The position numbers were made by a program, and so were the translations under genes. DNA of 64,000 nucleotides, taken from positions 18,667,272 to 18,731,271 of the forward strand of contig NC_089276.1 in NCBI RefSeq assembly GCF_963678975.1. The letters run 5' to 3'. Numbering within the stretch: the stretch's first letter is position 1; every line of letters begins with the position of its first letter. Below the pieces are notes generated by a model. It worked only from the letters and a program-made list of their open reading frames with translations, was not told the origin of the DNA and made no database searches. Positions 1 through 11,307 of the stretch are shown in pieces. This stretch comes from Dysidea avara (lineage: Eukaryota > Porifera > Demospongiae > Dictyoceratida > Dysideidae).

Positions 1-1839
1 AGTAGTGACATGAATATCTCTATCCAGATGAGCTCTTCAGATGACTTGTTGGTAGAAAAGAGATAATGTTCAATTATCAAGATGGTCAGCATTAGTAGGT
101 AAATTACAGAATATGCAGCATTGTCCACATATCTTTTGAATGGCATTGCCAGTACATGAATTAGTAAGATACCTAGGAAAAAGATGATCATAGCGAAAAG
201 CAAACCATCTACATCTGGTGTTGATGCTGCTACCACAATCGTAAAGAAGATAATTCTATAAAGAAATGAGTGTAAACCAGCAAAGAAAGATAAATTGTCT
301 TTGTAATCCCCTTGAAATGAATCTAAAACTGGTTTTAATTTGTTAATCAATAGAATTTTATTGACACATTCTACACATTTACTATTTCCCCATTTGAAAT
401 AAAAAGCAACAGTTATCATAATGGGATGCAGCACTAAGATCAGAGTTGGGAAAAGGAGGACTGTTACTATTGTGATAAGAGAGTCAGCTGCATATACATC
501 ATATTTTGCATCTTTGAAGTACTCAATATCTCCTTGAAGGAACACTACTCTCCTGAACGTTGGACCATTGATGTAAGCCAGGTTGGCTGATTTCAATATT
601 CCAAATGCAAGTACATTAATTTTTGCAAAGCAGAGGACCAGAAAAGCGCAGATTCCATGAGTCACTGATTTAGTGGACAGCCTGAATGTGCGGAAAAACC
701 TGTATTTGCAGTTACAGTAGTGACACAGTAGAAAGTATTCAAATATAAGAATCACTGGGTAAAAGGATAACAGCAAGTTAAATGAAATTATATCTACAGT
801 TCCAGCACTTGGAAACAAACAGTATGAAAAGACATTGTGATTGAAAAACTCAAGGTTGGTGATACTATAAAGTGTTACCACTACATTTGTAGCAGCTAAA
901 GAATCATCAGAGCTACCTTTGAGGGTTATTACAAATGCAAAATGATTTTGACTGCTAATAATTTGTGAAAAGAATAAAAAGGCCCCGATTGGTCCAGTGG
1001 TCATTCTTACATTGTAGGCCATTATGAAACAAAAACAATCTAGTAAATGGAACTATGTAAGACAGGAACAGATACAAGATTCCCAAGTAATGATTTCTAC
1101 AGCTGAATCATATCCTATCCAATAAAACTGATTAAAGTATGCTTGAAATGATGCAAGTTCACAGCCACCTATAGCAGGACTGTGATGTGTGCAGTTCACC
1201 AGACATTCACACTGTGCTTCTTTGTCATTATATGTGAAGCTGGGAGGACAGTTTAACAATGTAACTTGTAGTGTAGTAGCAACTTGATAATCTGTATCAG
1301 TTTGCAGGGTTAGGTGACTAGACTCCCTGCAATTTGAATTGTTCCATTTGTGATCTGATAAAGTGGCAGTACATATGGTGAAGGAGATTCATTACAGCTT
1401 GCTATAAAGATAGCTGTGGTGACATTTTGACCAAGTTCATCTACTAAATATACTGGCAAATTGGAAACCTCTCTTGGAACAATATAAAATTCACCACTTG
1501 TGTTTAAAAATTTAAACATGGCAGGTGAAGTAGCTATTGTGTTGTAAGAGCTAGTAGGATAACGGTAAAATTGTTCAAGATCAAATATATTTGATCCTAT
1601 CGTATAGACCTTTAGACATGGTTGTAGAGTACTTGCAAAAATTATGTTCTCACTTTGACCAGTCGTATTGTTACAGAGTAAAATAAAAGTGACATTCCAC
1701 TTAGCAGGACAGATATTCTCAAGGAAGTACCTTACAAAACAAACATGAGAGAGCAGATAATCAAAGGTGTTGTGAGTTTCACATAGATGACCCTTCCATA
1801 GTCCACAGCCCTGTTTCGTAAAAACACTAGACTACTGTT
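1..1839 (-). pseudogene. Decayed partial copy of the subfamily A beta-helix/multi-TM receptor
   Basis: This stretch is nearly identical to 14413-16470, the C-terminal half of the intact gene on the same strand. It runs off the left window edge and stops abruptly near 1839, so the signal peptide and most of the beta-helix are missing. An extra A near 1030 shifts the frame. About 211 bp matching 15516-15726 are deleted, which removes the cysteine-rich stem just before the first membrane helix and also shifts the frame. A further small deletion lies near 1310 and there is an indel near 1675. Two open pieces survive (1053-1259 and 1310-1519). High identity with several disabling changes points to a recent duplicate that died. 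An alternative is that it contributes conversion tracts to the intact copy. Confidence 0.85.
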
Positions 1840-2030
1840 ACAGTGGCTAAAAAAACTATTTTTTACAACTAGCCGTAATCTGAGACTGGCGGGTGAGTTG
1901 TTAACATGGTGACATGCAAACTTGCTTTTGTATATGAAGTACGTATTTTGAGCTCTGTATTGTAATAGTTAAAGTGATAAGAGAACTTTCAGGACCTTCA
2001 CCCACCCACCCACACACAAAAGAAAAAAAC

Positions 2031-2064
2031 GTGGTCTGGCTATGCGAGACTAGAGCAAGAAAGG
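2031..2064 (-). repeat. Interspersed repeat end with GTCTCGCATAGCCAGACC
   Basis: On the minus strand this reads TAGTCTCGCATAGCCAGACC followed by a T-rich run. Nearly the same text occurs on the plus strand at 23511-23545 (GTCTCGCGTGGCCAGACC then T9). Two dispersed copies show an interspersed repeat family. I cannot define its other end or its class. Confidence 0.5.
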
Positions 2065-2113
2065 TCTGCCTCCCAATGGCCAACATGGAGATTAATTCAC
2101 TGACTGTATGTAG

Positions 2114-2217
2114 CTCCTAGAATTGTGTTGGTGGCATGCACTTTCGAAAAATTGGCAGCTATGAAGGATAAGTTCAGAAATCTTCTTGAAGACAAGCTTT
2201 TAATTGTGGAAGGGAAT
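2114..2217 (+). CDS. Candidate internal exon, unknown protein
   Basis: A TAG acceptor at 2111-2113 and a strong GTGAGTGAG donor at 2218 bound 104 bp. The frame is open and encodes PRIVLVACTFEKLAAMKDKF followed by RNLLEDKLLIVEGN. The composition is protein-like. The frame also stays open through the donor to a stop near 2297, so the exon could be longer. A second possible exon follows an acceptor ending at 2305 (IIKKLARINEVDEAHLHSLL). It lies upstream of, and on the same strand as, the exon chain at 3744-4944 and could belong to that gene, but I found no exon with the joining phase. Family not recognised. Confidence 0.28.
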
Positions 2218-2454
2218 GTGAGTGAGTACCGTACTTTAGCATCCAGTTTATATGGTCGTTCATTAAGCAATCTCATAAGTAGGGGATCAATATATTGATC
2301 ATCTTTCAGATAATCAAAAAGTTAGCTAGGATAAATGAAGTTGATGAAGCCCATTTACACTCACTCTTAGTACTATATGTATAAATTAATTCAGATCACC
2401 TTAACTGAAATTGACTAATCATAGAGGTGCACTGATATGGAAGTTTATTATATT

Positions 2455-2645
2455 TTTTTTATTTAGGCATTACAGTATAAATGCTGAAGGTCTGTAGGAC
2501 TCCTGGTCCTACAGCCTGTTTATAGTTGTTACAGAAAGTATGTTTGAAAAGGAGAAAAAAAATCCATGGCTGGACCTGAATCTGCAACCATCCGATTAAT
2601 TCTCAAATGCTTACAGGAGTCTACTAGGTGGTCAGGATGTTTTCT
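2455..2645 (-). repeat. SINE-like element, tRNA-type head, tail shared with 25490-25680
   Basis: Read on the minus strand, a degenerate B-box-like segment (GGTTGCAGATTCAGGTCC, 2572-2589) is followed by a tail with CAGGCTGTAGG, then CAGACCTTCAGC, and an A/T-rich end. The same tail words in the same order occur in the copy at 25490-25680, also minus. This fits two old copies of one tRNA-derived SINE family. The A box is weak here. Confidence 0.4.
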
Positions 2646-3316
2646 CCTTGTCAATTTCATGTATACTAGTCTAATAACTGATAAATCTGCTACGAAATAT
2701 TGCTAATTCCAATACTGACATTTTTGTAGTGGAACATTAACTCTTGTCAGTATGCATGGACACTACAAAAAATTATGAAACTAAGGTAGTTGCCAAAAAC
2801 AAACTTGTGAAAAGGTCTGAGCAAAGAAAAATTGAACCTTTGGCCACTTAGCATCTGCAGCCTCAAGCTTTACCCACACATAAGATTAAGCAATTGTACC
2901 TATTTCTTCTTACTGATTTATATTATGATATCAGCACTGATACCAATACCAATATTTATATCACTGTAGCCATCTCTTAATAATCATTGCAGTGCTGAAT
3001 AGACTTTAGCTTTTTTTGGTTTTAGCTATTGATAAATACAGGTTGTTTTTATTAAAATGTTAAAATGTGGTATTAACAGTTTAATAAAAAAGTTGTTTAA
3101 AACCAGCTATAGTATAAAACTACCTACATAATTGTCTTCTGAATTGTGCTCTTGGAAGATTTCTTCAAGATTAACTTTGTCCCAGTACTCATTCTTATAC
3201 AGTACATATAACTACATACGCCACACAGGTGAATCATACCACACTTCTGAAATCAACTAACCAACTGGAATTTTGGCATATAAGAGAAACTTCATACTGT
3301 ATTCATAATTGTTATA
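2646..3316. other. Intergenic, nothing supported
   Basis: AT-rich sequence without an open frame or repeat structure that I can support. Confidence 0.4.
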
Positions 3317-3555
3317 TGTGACCAAATTTGACAAAATAAGGCTTCCACACACATCCAATTTTCTGACTTTAACCAGCTGTAACTTGACTACTCAGCAAGC
3401 TATTGGCCTAAACTTTCCACAGAATCCTTCCATAGCATAGTACAATACCAGGTCAATATTTAAAATTAATGGCATACTCCTACATTGAGTTATGGTACTT
3501 CAAAGTCATAAAAGTGGATGTGTGTGGAAGCCTTGTTTTGTCAAATTCGGTCACA
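3317..3555. mobile_element. MITE, TGTGACC termini, TA target duplication
   Basis: The element is 239 bp with inverted ends of about 40 bp. The left end starts TGTGACCAAATTTGACAAAA and the right end is its near-perfect reverse complement. TA flanks both ends (3315-3316 and 3556-3557). A second, older copy sits at 13322-13552. It has no coding capacity. The TA duplication suggests mobilisation by a Tc1/mariner-like enzyme (inference). Confidence 0.8.
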
Positions 3556-3743
3556 TATTTGTGTGTTGGTGACTCAGTTTTTCATGCAGACTCATTTTTT
3601 GAACAAGTGAATGATCTAGCAAATGCCTTATTGAAGAGATTCCAGTGATCTCAACTAGCCTTCCATGAGGTAGTCGGTATAGAGGCATTGCCAGCATTGT
3701 GTTGAATTTCAAGTGCTCATGGAAAGAAACTGTCAATCAATAG

Positions 3744-4944
3744 TGAGCCATGGGAAGAATTTGTCAGGCTTGCAGAGAGTGGAACCCTTCTACAAGTAAT
3801 TGTAGAAGGTAAAATTTTTAGTTACTATAGTTACTAGAATGATTATGAATGCAGATTCTTTATTTTGATTTACTTTGTATTGCAGCATAATATTATACAT
3901 ATAGCTATATTCTACTAATATTTTTGTGCTAATATTTATAAAACCCAGTCGTACTTATATGTTCAGGGATGATCTATATGATTTCCAAGGGAATGTGAAA
4001 TTAGTTGCAGTAAATAGGGGATATGGAGACTAGCTCAGTTTTTGATTGTCAAGCTAATTTGTGCCCTCCAGATCCCAGTTTGTGGAGGGTCTTTGAACAG
4101 TTTGAACATGGACATATAAAGGAAAGGTTATAGTTGTTGGAATATTAACTCAAATACTGTACAAGGAAAAATTACCTCAGTCAGAAATCACTGACAGGAA
4201 AACAAAACAAAAAACAGGTATAGTAGTTGGAGGCACTGCATGGCAGTTAATAACTTCCTTCTTGATGGTATTTAATACATTCAGGATGTGCATAACTGTT
4301 TGATACAGTATTTACTGAAAGACACCAAAACTTTCCTCTGTAGTATGTGTTCGTATACTAGTGTGACTTTCATGGAACTTTGAATTCACTTACGTATGAC
4401 TTCACAGTAATGAATTCTCTTCACAAAAATCATACATACTACATCATATTCTATGCTGGAGCACAGCATTTGCACAAACATGTTGATAGTTACTTGAAAT
4501 AATATTGTTTATTAGGGTTCAATAAGCAACCATTATGAGGTATGGGTCAATATTGGTTACTAGCCAGTACTAGCCGATTGATCGGTTTCAGTTGATTAAA
4601 TGAAAGCCAATGTTAATCTCTACTGCACTGTGTAGTGTAATGATATGGGGATAGACATAAGCTGTCATTTTAGACATAAGTTAATTGGATCTACGTTTTT
4701 TGGTTTGTAATTTATAATAATTTAGCTAATCATTTTAGGTATTGCAGGAACAAATACAACCAGAGAGTGGAATGAAATCCAGGGGTAAGTCATAGGGGAT
4801 ATGTACCCTCCTCTTTTGAGGTAGTTTAACAAAGGTCAATATTGTTCTGAACCCAAAATCTGGGGTTGTTTACGGCTAAAAATTTGTTTCTATAATAGTA
4901 TTGTTTCTAAAACCTCTGTTATTGTGAAAACTACATGCTACTAA
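3744..4944 (+). CDS. 3' part of a small spliced gene, unknown protein (exons 3744-3808, 4748-4784, 4899-4944)
   Basis: Three short exons have matching phases and good splice sites. Exon 3744-3808 follows a TAG acceptor and ends at GTAAAA. Exon 4748-4784 lies between TATTGCAG and GTAAGT. Exon 4899-4944 follows TTTCTATAATAG and ends with TAA at 4942-4944. The joins give GAA-GGA and GGT codons. The product reads EPWEEFVRLAESGTLLQVIV, then EGTNTTREWNEIQGIVSKTS, then VIVKTTCY and a stop. Upstream exons are needed and may include the candidate at 2114-2217, whose IVEG motif resembles the IVEG in this product. I do not recognise the family. The stop lies less than 200 bp from the convergent minus-strand gene end at 5128. 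I rely on splice consensus and phase only, so this is tentative. Confidence 0.4.
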
Positions 4945-5127
4945 CTTTTAATTGAGATTGCTGTAAAGCTCTTAATGTTTTATGATTTCAACAAGCAATG
5001 CATCAAAATAACAAAAAAATACAAAAAAGAGGCCTAAGCTATACAACTAAAATCTAAAAGTCTGTAACTAGTTGTGCCAGTTAACAATCTAATCAACTAT
5101 TATAGTCACATTGCTTTCTGCATGAAA

Positions 5128-6869
5128 TTATTGGATGTAGAGAGACATTTGGGAAACAATAGTTCCTTCATTGGACCAAGACTGATCACCACAAATCCTC
5201 ACTTCAATAACATCCCTAATGGTATATCCTGGTATAAACTTGTAAAACCATGGTGACTCTACTTGTGCACAGCAGTTGTTACCATAAATTATCTACATTG
5301 CATATTCTTAAATACAGGATACTTGTAATAGTATGTTGAAGCAGATGGGCAACCACTAGTTCCTGCATCACAGTAGTAATCATTTCTCACAAAGCTAGGA
5401 GGAGCTGGTCCAGGATATTGAGCACACGGACAGTTATATTTGGGACTGTTATAATTATCACTAAACCCAACAGCATAAGAAAAGAGGTGCTTGCGTTCTT
5501 GTCCCTTGGAAGGGTCACCGTGTGTTATAGAAACTCCATCAAGATAAGGGTCATCTATCCATCTGTCACCATATTTCCGCTTAGATGCAATGTTAGCAAA
5601 AGCATTTGTGGTTCCCTTCTGATATGCAACTACAGAACCAGTTACATGACCATATCCACTGCTGCATGCATTAGTTGAGTAGAAAACTGAGCAGCAGCCA
5701 CCATAAGATGAAGAAGGTCTACACCCAGGTATTGAAGTGCCAGGAATTTTGATAGAGGTCCATCCATTTGGGCATACACCATTGTTGACATAAGCAATCC
5801 GAACCCATCCACCTTTCAAACCACCAGCAGACAGCAGCATTTCGCAGTATACCTGTAATTATACATGTAAGATTATACCATACTGTATAATTGATAGCAA
5901 ACATTTCTAATCCATACAGTACAATCAGAATGACACGAAGCTACCAAATTCAAGCACATCCCGTTACCATGCAGGTTAGCATTATTAATAAATGACATGT
6001 AACACATCCAAAATATACCTAGCTAGTGTACAATTTTATACTATTAAAGTATAGCACGAGCAAGGCTATGCTTTAAATGATTTATGGAACTTTCTAGTCG
6101 TGTATAGCTTCACCATACACTAGGACTCGTAATTAACAAGCGTTGCACGAACTATTAGCAGCCTGAACGCACACAAACTAGTTTAACAAAGTAACTCACG
6201 TGTATTTCACCATAGTTTGGCATAGTAGACGTTCATCGCGTCTTTTGGCAGGTTTTGCTCGCAACCCACAATCGATTCTATTGCGAGTCACATGGTGAAT
6301 TATTTCCGTGATATCTCCAGGACTTGTCCGTTTACATTAACAAACGTAACAGCAACGTTACCTTCTCCCACCCATCATCGAAGCATTTAGGTATGTCTAT
6401 AAAAGCAATCCAGTGGTGGAACTCGTATAGGCTGGGGTGATTGATCACTCAGCGCGGCGAGGCTATCAGCCTTCACCGGCTTGGGTGATTAGTCGTACTG
6501 GCGCGAGCCCCGTAGGCTATTAGCCTACACTAAGGCACATGGGCAACTGTGCTTTATGAAATTTAAAGTACACCTTTTCCTTTGATCTCGCCCATGCAAA
6601 GTTCTATAAGAAATGTTACATGTATGTACCTTAATATTCCCTTCTGCTGATTTAATCCAGTAATAACCTGAGCGGTTCCTGCTGTCAAAATTCTTGTCAT
6701 ATATTTCCCTACAGGATTCTGCAGCAAAGTATTCATCCATTCCTAGCCTATTTTCAGTCTTTTTATGTTCTGAGAGAGTGGATTCTTCTTCTACCTCCAA
6801 GTAATCCTCTTCTATCTGTATGGTGTCTCCTTCTTCCTCCAGTTTGGTATAGTCAGGCTCCACATCAAA
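5128..6869 (-). CDS. Fibrinogen-like secreted domain protein, 3' exons (6630-6869 and 5128-5852), apparent frameshift
   Basis: Exon 6630-6869 follows acceptor CTCCATCCTTAG. It encodes an acidic stretch, then SCREIYDKNFDSR and GYYWIKSAEGNIK, and ends AAG|GTACAT. Exon 5128-5852 follows ATTACAG in phase 0 and continues VYCEM, GGWVRIAYVN, YLDGVSITHG, CPCAQYPG and VRNDYYCDAG. The C[KR]EIYDKN...GYYWIK...VYC[DE]M start is typical of fibrinogen-type and related extracellular domains in sponge and cnidarian proteins (from memory). The frame stops at 5289-5291, but GNNCCAQVESPWFYKFIPGY and VIEVRICGDQS continue the same domain in another frame to TAA at 5128-5130. One missing base near 5289-5295 would explain this, by mutation or assembly error. 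Earlier exons, with the signal peptide, were not found. The 777-bp intron hosts the repeat at 6081-6613. Confidence 0.7.
6081..6613 (-). repeat. Long interspersed repeat, copy 1 (inverted relative to 10655-11307)
   Basis: The reverse complement of this segment matches 10655-11307 at high identity over its whole length. It includes CGCGAGCCCCGTAGGCTATT and GATCAATCACCCCAGCC blocks. This copy lacks the internal palindrome found in the other. It lies inside the intron of the fibrinogen-like gene. I see no coding frame conserved between the copies. The class is unknown. Confidence 0.8.
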
Positions 6870-7070
6870 CTAAGGATGGAGATGCCCCTTGTGTATAGTC
6901 AGGTCAATCATCAAGTGGTCAGGTAGGTGTTCAGGGTAGGAGTGGCAACCAAGGAAATACAAGCATATTAAGGAAAATTCTATATGGCATCAAAGCCAGT
7001 AAAGCATGTGACTGTAGGTTTCTGAGTATAGTCGCAAAATTATGACGAAATGATTGTTAACAAATCATTT

Positions 7071-8363
7071 TCTATGATGAAGGATCACTAAATGATCATT
7101 TGGGCAATGCATGAATACGTACTTCTATGCATCATATATTAGCCATAGAGCAGACCATGGAACAAGATACTACCGTAATTTGCTTTTTTTTGTTGTAAAA
7201 TAATTTTCATATGCAAAAGCTTGTACGAAAATTTCTTACATGAAAATTTTTACATAAGATCGAACTACTATAATAGAGCAATCATTCATGTAAATCATAT
7301 GAAAATATTTTTGCACCAAATTTTTTTGCACGAAAATAAAGTGAATTATGAATAGGTCAGTAACTTATGGTACTAAACACCTTATGTGAACGTCTCGGCA
7401 AAAACCCAACTTGTTCGCACAACTTCCGAAATTTTATTTTATTTGTATTATTTTCAGTGTCCAGGGATCAGCAAAGTTTCAGCCTTCTGTGGTGAGTAGT
7501 TTTGGAATCACTGCACTAGACAGTAGAAAGAGCAAGGCAATCAATTTGTACAGTGACTATACTGAAAATAAACTACAGGTGCTTACATTCGCAGCCATAA
7601 CTTCCGTTTGCATTAGTCTACAACATTGCAATTTAGCTTAAAATTTTCACCTTGGATTAGCAAATCAACCAAGGTATAGTGTTTGTCCTGTAGTTACTTA
7701 TGCATTTGGGTATGGAGATAGTTTAGTTGAAGAAATGATGACAACCTTGTTTACATTTAACAAATGCATGCGACATGGGGCTACAGAAACAAAACAAAGA
7801 TTTTTGAACTCTCCATGAGCAAGCAAATAAGTTGGTGCATAGTTTTAATCAATTTGAGTCTTCCTTCTCCGTCCAATAATAACTTGCATATTTTTTTCTT
7901 TGTAGTATGCGTAATTTTACAATTTACTTTTAAATTTTGTTTTTCTCAATACACATGCTTGTGCAAACAAGTCAGTTTTTTGCAAAGATGGTCACATATA
8001 GCTATTTACTATTATATTACTGTCCCAGTAGCAAAGTTAGTAGTAGTGCAAAAGAGTAGAAATAAAACTCAAACCCACAATCACAACTTGTAACATTGTG
8101 TATTTATGCATAATGATGAATGGATAACATTCTTAAGGGTATTAGCCCATGCTTTTAAAACCATGATCAATCATCAGATACCGGTGTATAAGACAAACAG
8201 GGTGAGTGCTCTAGTTCTTTCACCTATTAGGTGAGTACATGATATATATATATATATCACTTATACCACAGCTGCTTGGGATTTACACCCAAAGTCCGAG
8301 TGTCATAGGCCCGAGGGCTTTGGGTGTATCTATCTGCAAAATCCCTTGCAGTCGTGGTATAAC
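7071..8363. repeat. Repeat region homologous to 13790-14290, ending in a hairpin
   Basis: Blocks here occur in the same order at 13790-14290: TTTGGGCAATGCATGAATAC, GCAGACCA, TCCCAGTAGCAAAGTTAG, AATCATCAGATACC and GTTCTTTCACCTATTAGGTG. It is longer than its partner, so one copy has insertions or deletions. The right end (8262-8363) is a hairpin with TTATACCAC at one side, GTGGTATAA at the other, and CCCGAGGGC in the loop. A short AT dinucleotide run lies at 8242-8257. No gene is supported. Confidence 0.6.
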
Positions 8364-9232
8364 TATTGCATGGACATTGTTATAGATCATAAACACACTG
8401 ATACTAGAGCTTTCTCAAATTCAAATAATTATTACATAATCAGAGTTAATAAAACGTGTGATCATCATCAAGACTTACCAAATTTAAGGATAAACAAAAT
8501 AGTACATAGCTACCCACCATGTGGGAGGTAGTATTAGTATGTGGGTGAAATGACAGTGATAATATGGATCATTAACAAGTAGAAAACTACAAAGGTGTAC
8601 TAAAGTGTATTTTATTAACTTGCTGGCATCATCATAAACTCTCTCATTTATGTAATACTATTGTCACTCAAAAGAACCCTAACACAGCTCTGTGAGGTGT
8701 GAGTATTACTTGAAATACATGGATTTAAACTTAATTAATGATAGCTTTTAGTATTAAAAGGAAGTGGGTAATGTTTACAACATAATCAGGATGTGCTGGG
8801 ACTGCTGGCTGGTTGCAAAATCTTCCTACAATAAACCAAGCTTTTCCCTATCATTCCAGTCATTTGCACATGTACAGTCACTGTCTGCCAGATTCTGGTC
8901 ATACATGCTTCTAACTCTTCTGGAAGAGATTCTCCTATGTGATATCTTTAAATGCAAGCAACCATGAGATTGGAGAGAAACATACAATGTAGAGCAAATG
9001 CTTTGGATATGCTTTGGATGTGGAAAGTATGACAAAGATCCAAAACAGTGGCAACTCAATCTGCATACTGTCTAAGGGGTGTACCAACAAAAGGAACACA
9101 ATATGAAATTTAGCACAAAAACAACTTTAATAATATTGTTGACATCAAATAGTGTATAGTGCTAAGTGGGAAGACTTTTGTTTTAACTACATTCATAACA
9201 AATAACATAATACAGGAACAGTCAATCATACA
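8364..9232. other. Intergenic, nothing firmly supported
   Basis: Two overlapping open frames of under 80 codons occur at 8764-9059 on opposite strands. Neither has recognisable motifs, and I do not call a gene. Confidence 0.35.
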
Positions 9233-9240
9233 TGTACAAT

Positions 9241-9652
9241 TAGTGCTGAGCGATAGTAAAAAATTTACTATCACGATAGTTACTCATTAAATATCGCGAT
9301 AGTGAATACTATCCCGATAGTTTATGAAACACTTTGCTCTTAACAAAGTCATAGTTGTATAGCTATGATTTGCAGTCATATAGAAAGTTATTATGCATGC
9401 ACAGGACATTTGTTAATTAACTGCGTGAGCGGCCGATGAATATGGACTTTTGGTTAAGCTTTTACAGGTCACTCCTTTGTAAGAAAGCTGGTAATACCAA
9501 CTGTAAAACAGTATAGAAGGGTTGTTAATACCATTTTAATGCAGATCTGAGCTTATTATAACTATCATGATAGTGATATCCCTACTATCGCGATAACGAC
9601 AGTGATTTACTATCGCGATATATCACACTATCAATACTATTGCTCAGCCCTA
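9241..9652. mobile_element. hAT-like MITE with CGATAG-rich ends, 8-bp target duplication
   Basis: The left end is TAGTGCTGAGCGATAGTA and the reverse-complemented right end is TAGGGCTGAGCAATAGTA. Flanking 8-mers are TGTACAAT (9233-9240) and TGCACAAT (9653-9660), one mismatch apart. The interior is rich in ATCGCGATAG. Size is 412 bp with no open frame. An 8-bp duplication is the hAT hallmark. The ends resemble those of the element at 34824-35151. Confidence 0.75.
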
Positions 9653-9660
9653 TGCACAAT

Positions 9661-10654
9661 GTACTGTTACAATATCACACCACTGACTTTAATGGTGCAT
9701 TAAATAACTGTACATTCCTGAGTAACCATGCATGCATGTATGCAATCCTGATATATGCTTCACAGTTACAGTACATGTACACAGGCAAGAGTATAGTTCT
9801 TTTGTTATACCTCTTGATCCAAGAGGTGGCTGCTACCTAGTATTTACACCACTCAACACTTCTCTCACCAATTACTATATACACACACACACACACCTGC
9901 ATGGGGGAGGGAAAAAAGAGAAAACAGTACTAGCACTCAGAATAAAAGTATTTAAGAATCTGTTGTCAATGTATAATGAAAGATAAAATGGAATGTATGT
10001 GTATGCTTGTGCTGAATTGTGTAGTGTTTGTGGCATACTTGTAATATAGTAGGCTGCAATTGAGTGTTTGTAAAGTGCATGGATAAAGTGTATTGGAAAA
10101 AGTGTGTCACTGAAAAAAGCAAGCATGATGTTAGACTTGTGACACATTTTCATAGAACTTGATCAATGACTTCAATTCTGTATAACCCAAAAGCAATTGC
10201 TATTGAGAATTAATATTAATGATGCATGAGGTTTTGCCCCCTAATGGGATTTCAAATATGCATATGTTTATAATTTAGACCATCCACACCCTACGCAATA
10301 TATTGTTAAAAATAATGATGTGAAACAAATATTATAATTTATACCTATCACGTTAGCACTTCATTAATAGAGTTAAGATAACACTGCACATTGAACATCT
10401 GGTGTTGTACCAAGAGTTCATAATATAAAGTAGCACGAGAGAGTGTCCAACAGGAGTACATTCCAGCAAACACACTGAGTAAGATAGAATATCAACACTT
10501 TGGTTTGCACAAAGGTTTCACCATCTCAACACATATCAACACTTGCCTTCCACCAGTAAATGTGTCAATTAGATCAAAACTTTCAAAAGTCTAATTTTAC
10601 TCAGTGTGTTTGTACAGGCTGTATTGGCAGTTTGACACTCTTCCTTAATATTTT
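9661..10654. other. Intergenic with a short CA repeat
   Basis: There is an (AC)n run at 9881-9896. The open frames here have no recognisable motif and overlap antisense. No gene is supported. Confidence 0.35.
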
Positions 10655-11307
10655 TTATAGAACTTTGCGTGGGCGAGATCAAAGGAAAAAGTGTACTTTA
10701 AATTTATAAAGTACACACTCAGCCGGCCAACTGCTTCATCGACCACAAAGAGTGCTTTATTGCACCGCAAAGAGTGCTTTATTCGTTCAATAAAGCACTC
10801 TTTGCGATGCAATAAAGCACTCTTTGTGGGCAATAAAGCACAGTTGCCCACGTGCTTTACTGTAGGCTAATAGCCTACGGGGCTCGCGCCAGTACGACTA
10901 ATCACCCAAGCCGGTGAAGGCTGATAGCCTCGCTGCGCTATGTGATCAATCACCCCAGCCAATACGAGTTCCACCACTGGATTGCTTTTATAGACATACC
11001 TAAATGCTTCGATGATGGGTGGGAGAAGGTAACGTTGCTGTTACGTTTGTTAATGTAAACGGACAAGTCCTGGAGATATCACGGAAATACTTCACCATGT
11101 GACTCGCAATAGAATCGATTGTGGGTTGCGAGCAAAACCTGCCAAAAGACGCGATGAACGTCTACTATGCCAAACTATGGTGAAATATGCGTGAGTTACT
11201 TTGTTAAATTAGTTTGTGTGCGTTCAGGCTGCTAATAGTTCGTGCAATGCTTGTTAATTACGAGTCCTAGTGTATGGTGAAGCTACACGACTAGAAAGTT
11301 CCATAAA
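10655..11307 (+). repeat. Long interspersed repeat, copy 2, with internal double palindrome
   Basis: Inverted partner of 6081-6613. It carries an additional palindrome at 10743-10829. The match to copy 1 ends at GTTCCATAAA (about 11307), exactly where the foldback element begins, so the foldback may have inserted at or next to this end. Confidence 0.8.
10743..10829. repeat. 87-bp palindrome made of repeated AATAAAGCAC units
   Basis: The arms are CCACAAAGAGTGCTTTATTG and its complement, each containing two AGTGCTTTATT units around a short TTCG-like loop. AATAAA occurs on the plus strand at 10789-10794 and 10811-10816, and just outside the palindrome at 10832-10837. On the minus strand it occurs at 10756-10761 and 10778-10783. 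The palindrome therefore offers clustered poly(A)-signal hexamers in both directions. Confidence 0.85.

Noticed and set aside
10645-10851. 68-codon minus-strand frame
   Set aside because: It is read through the palindrome and repeat copy 2; the frame is not kept in repeat copy 1.
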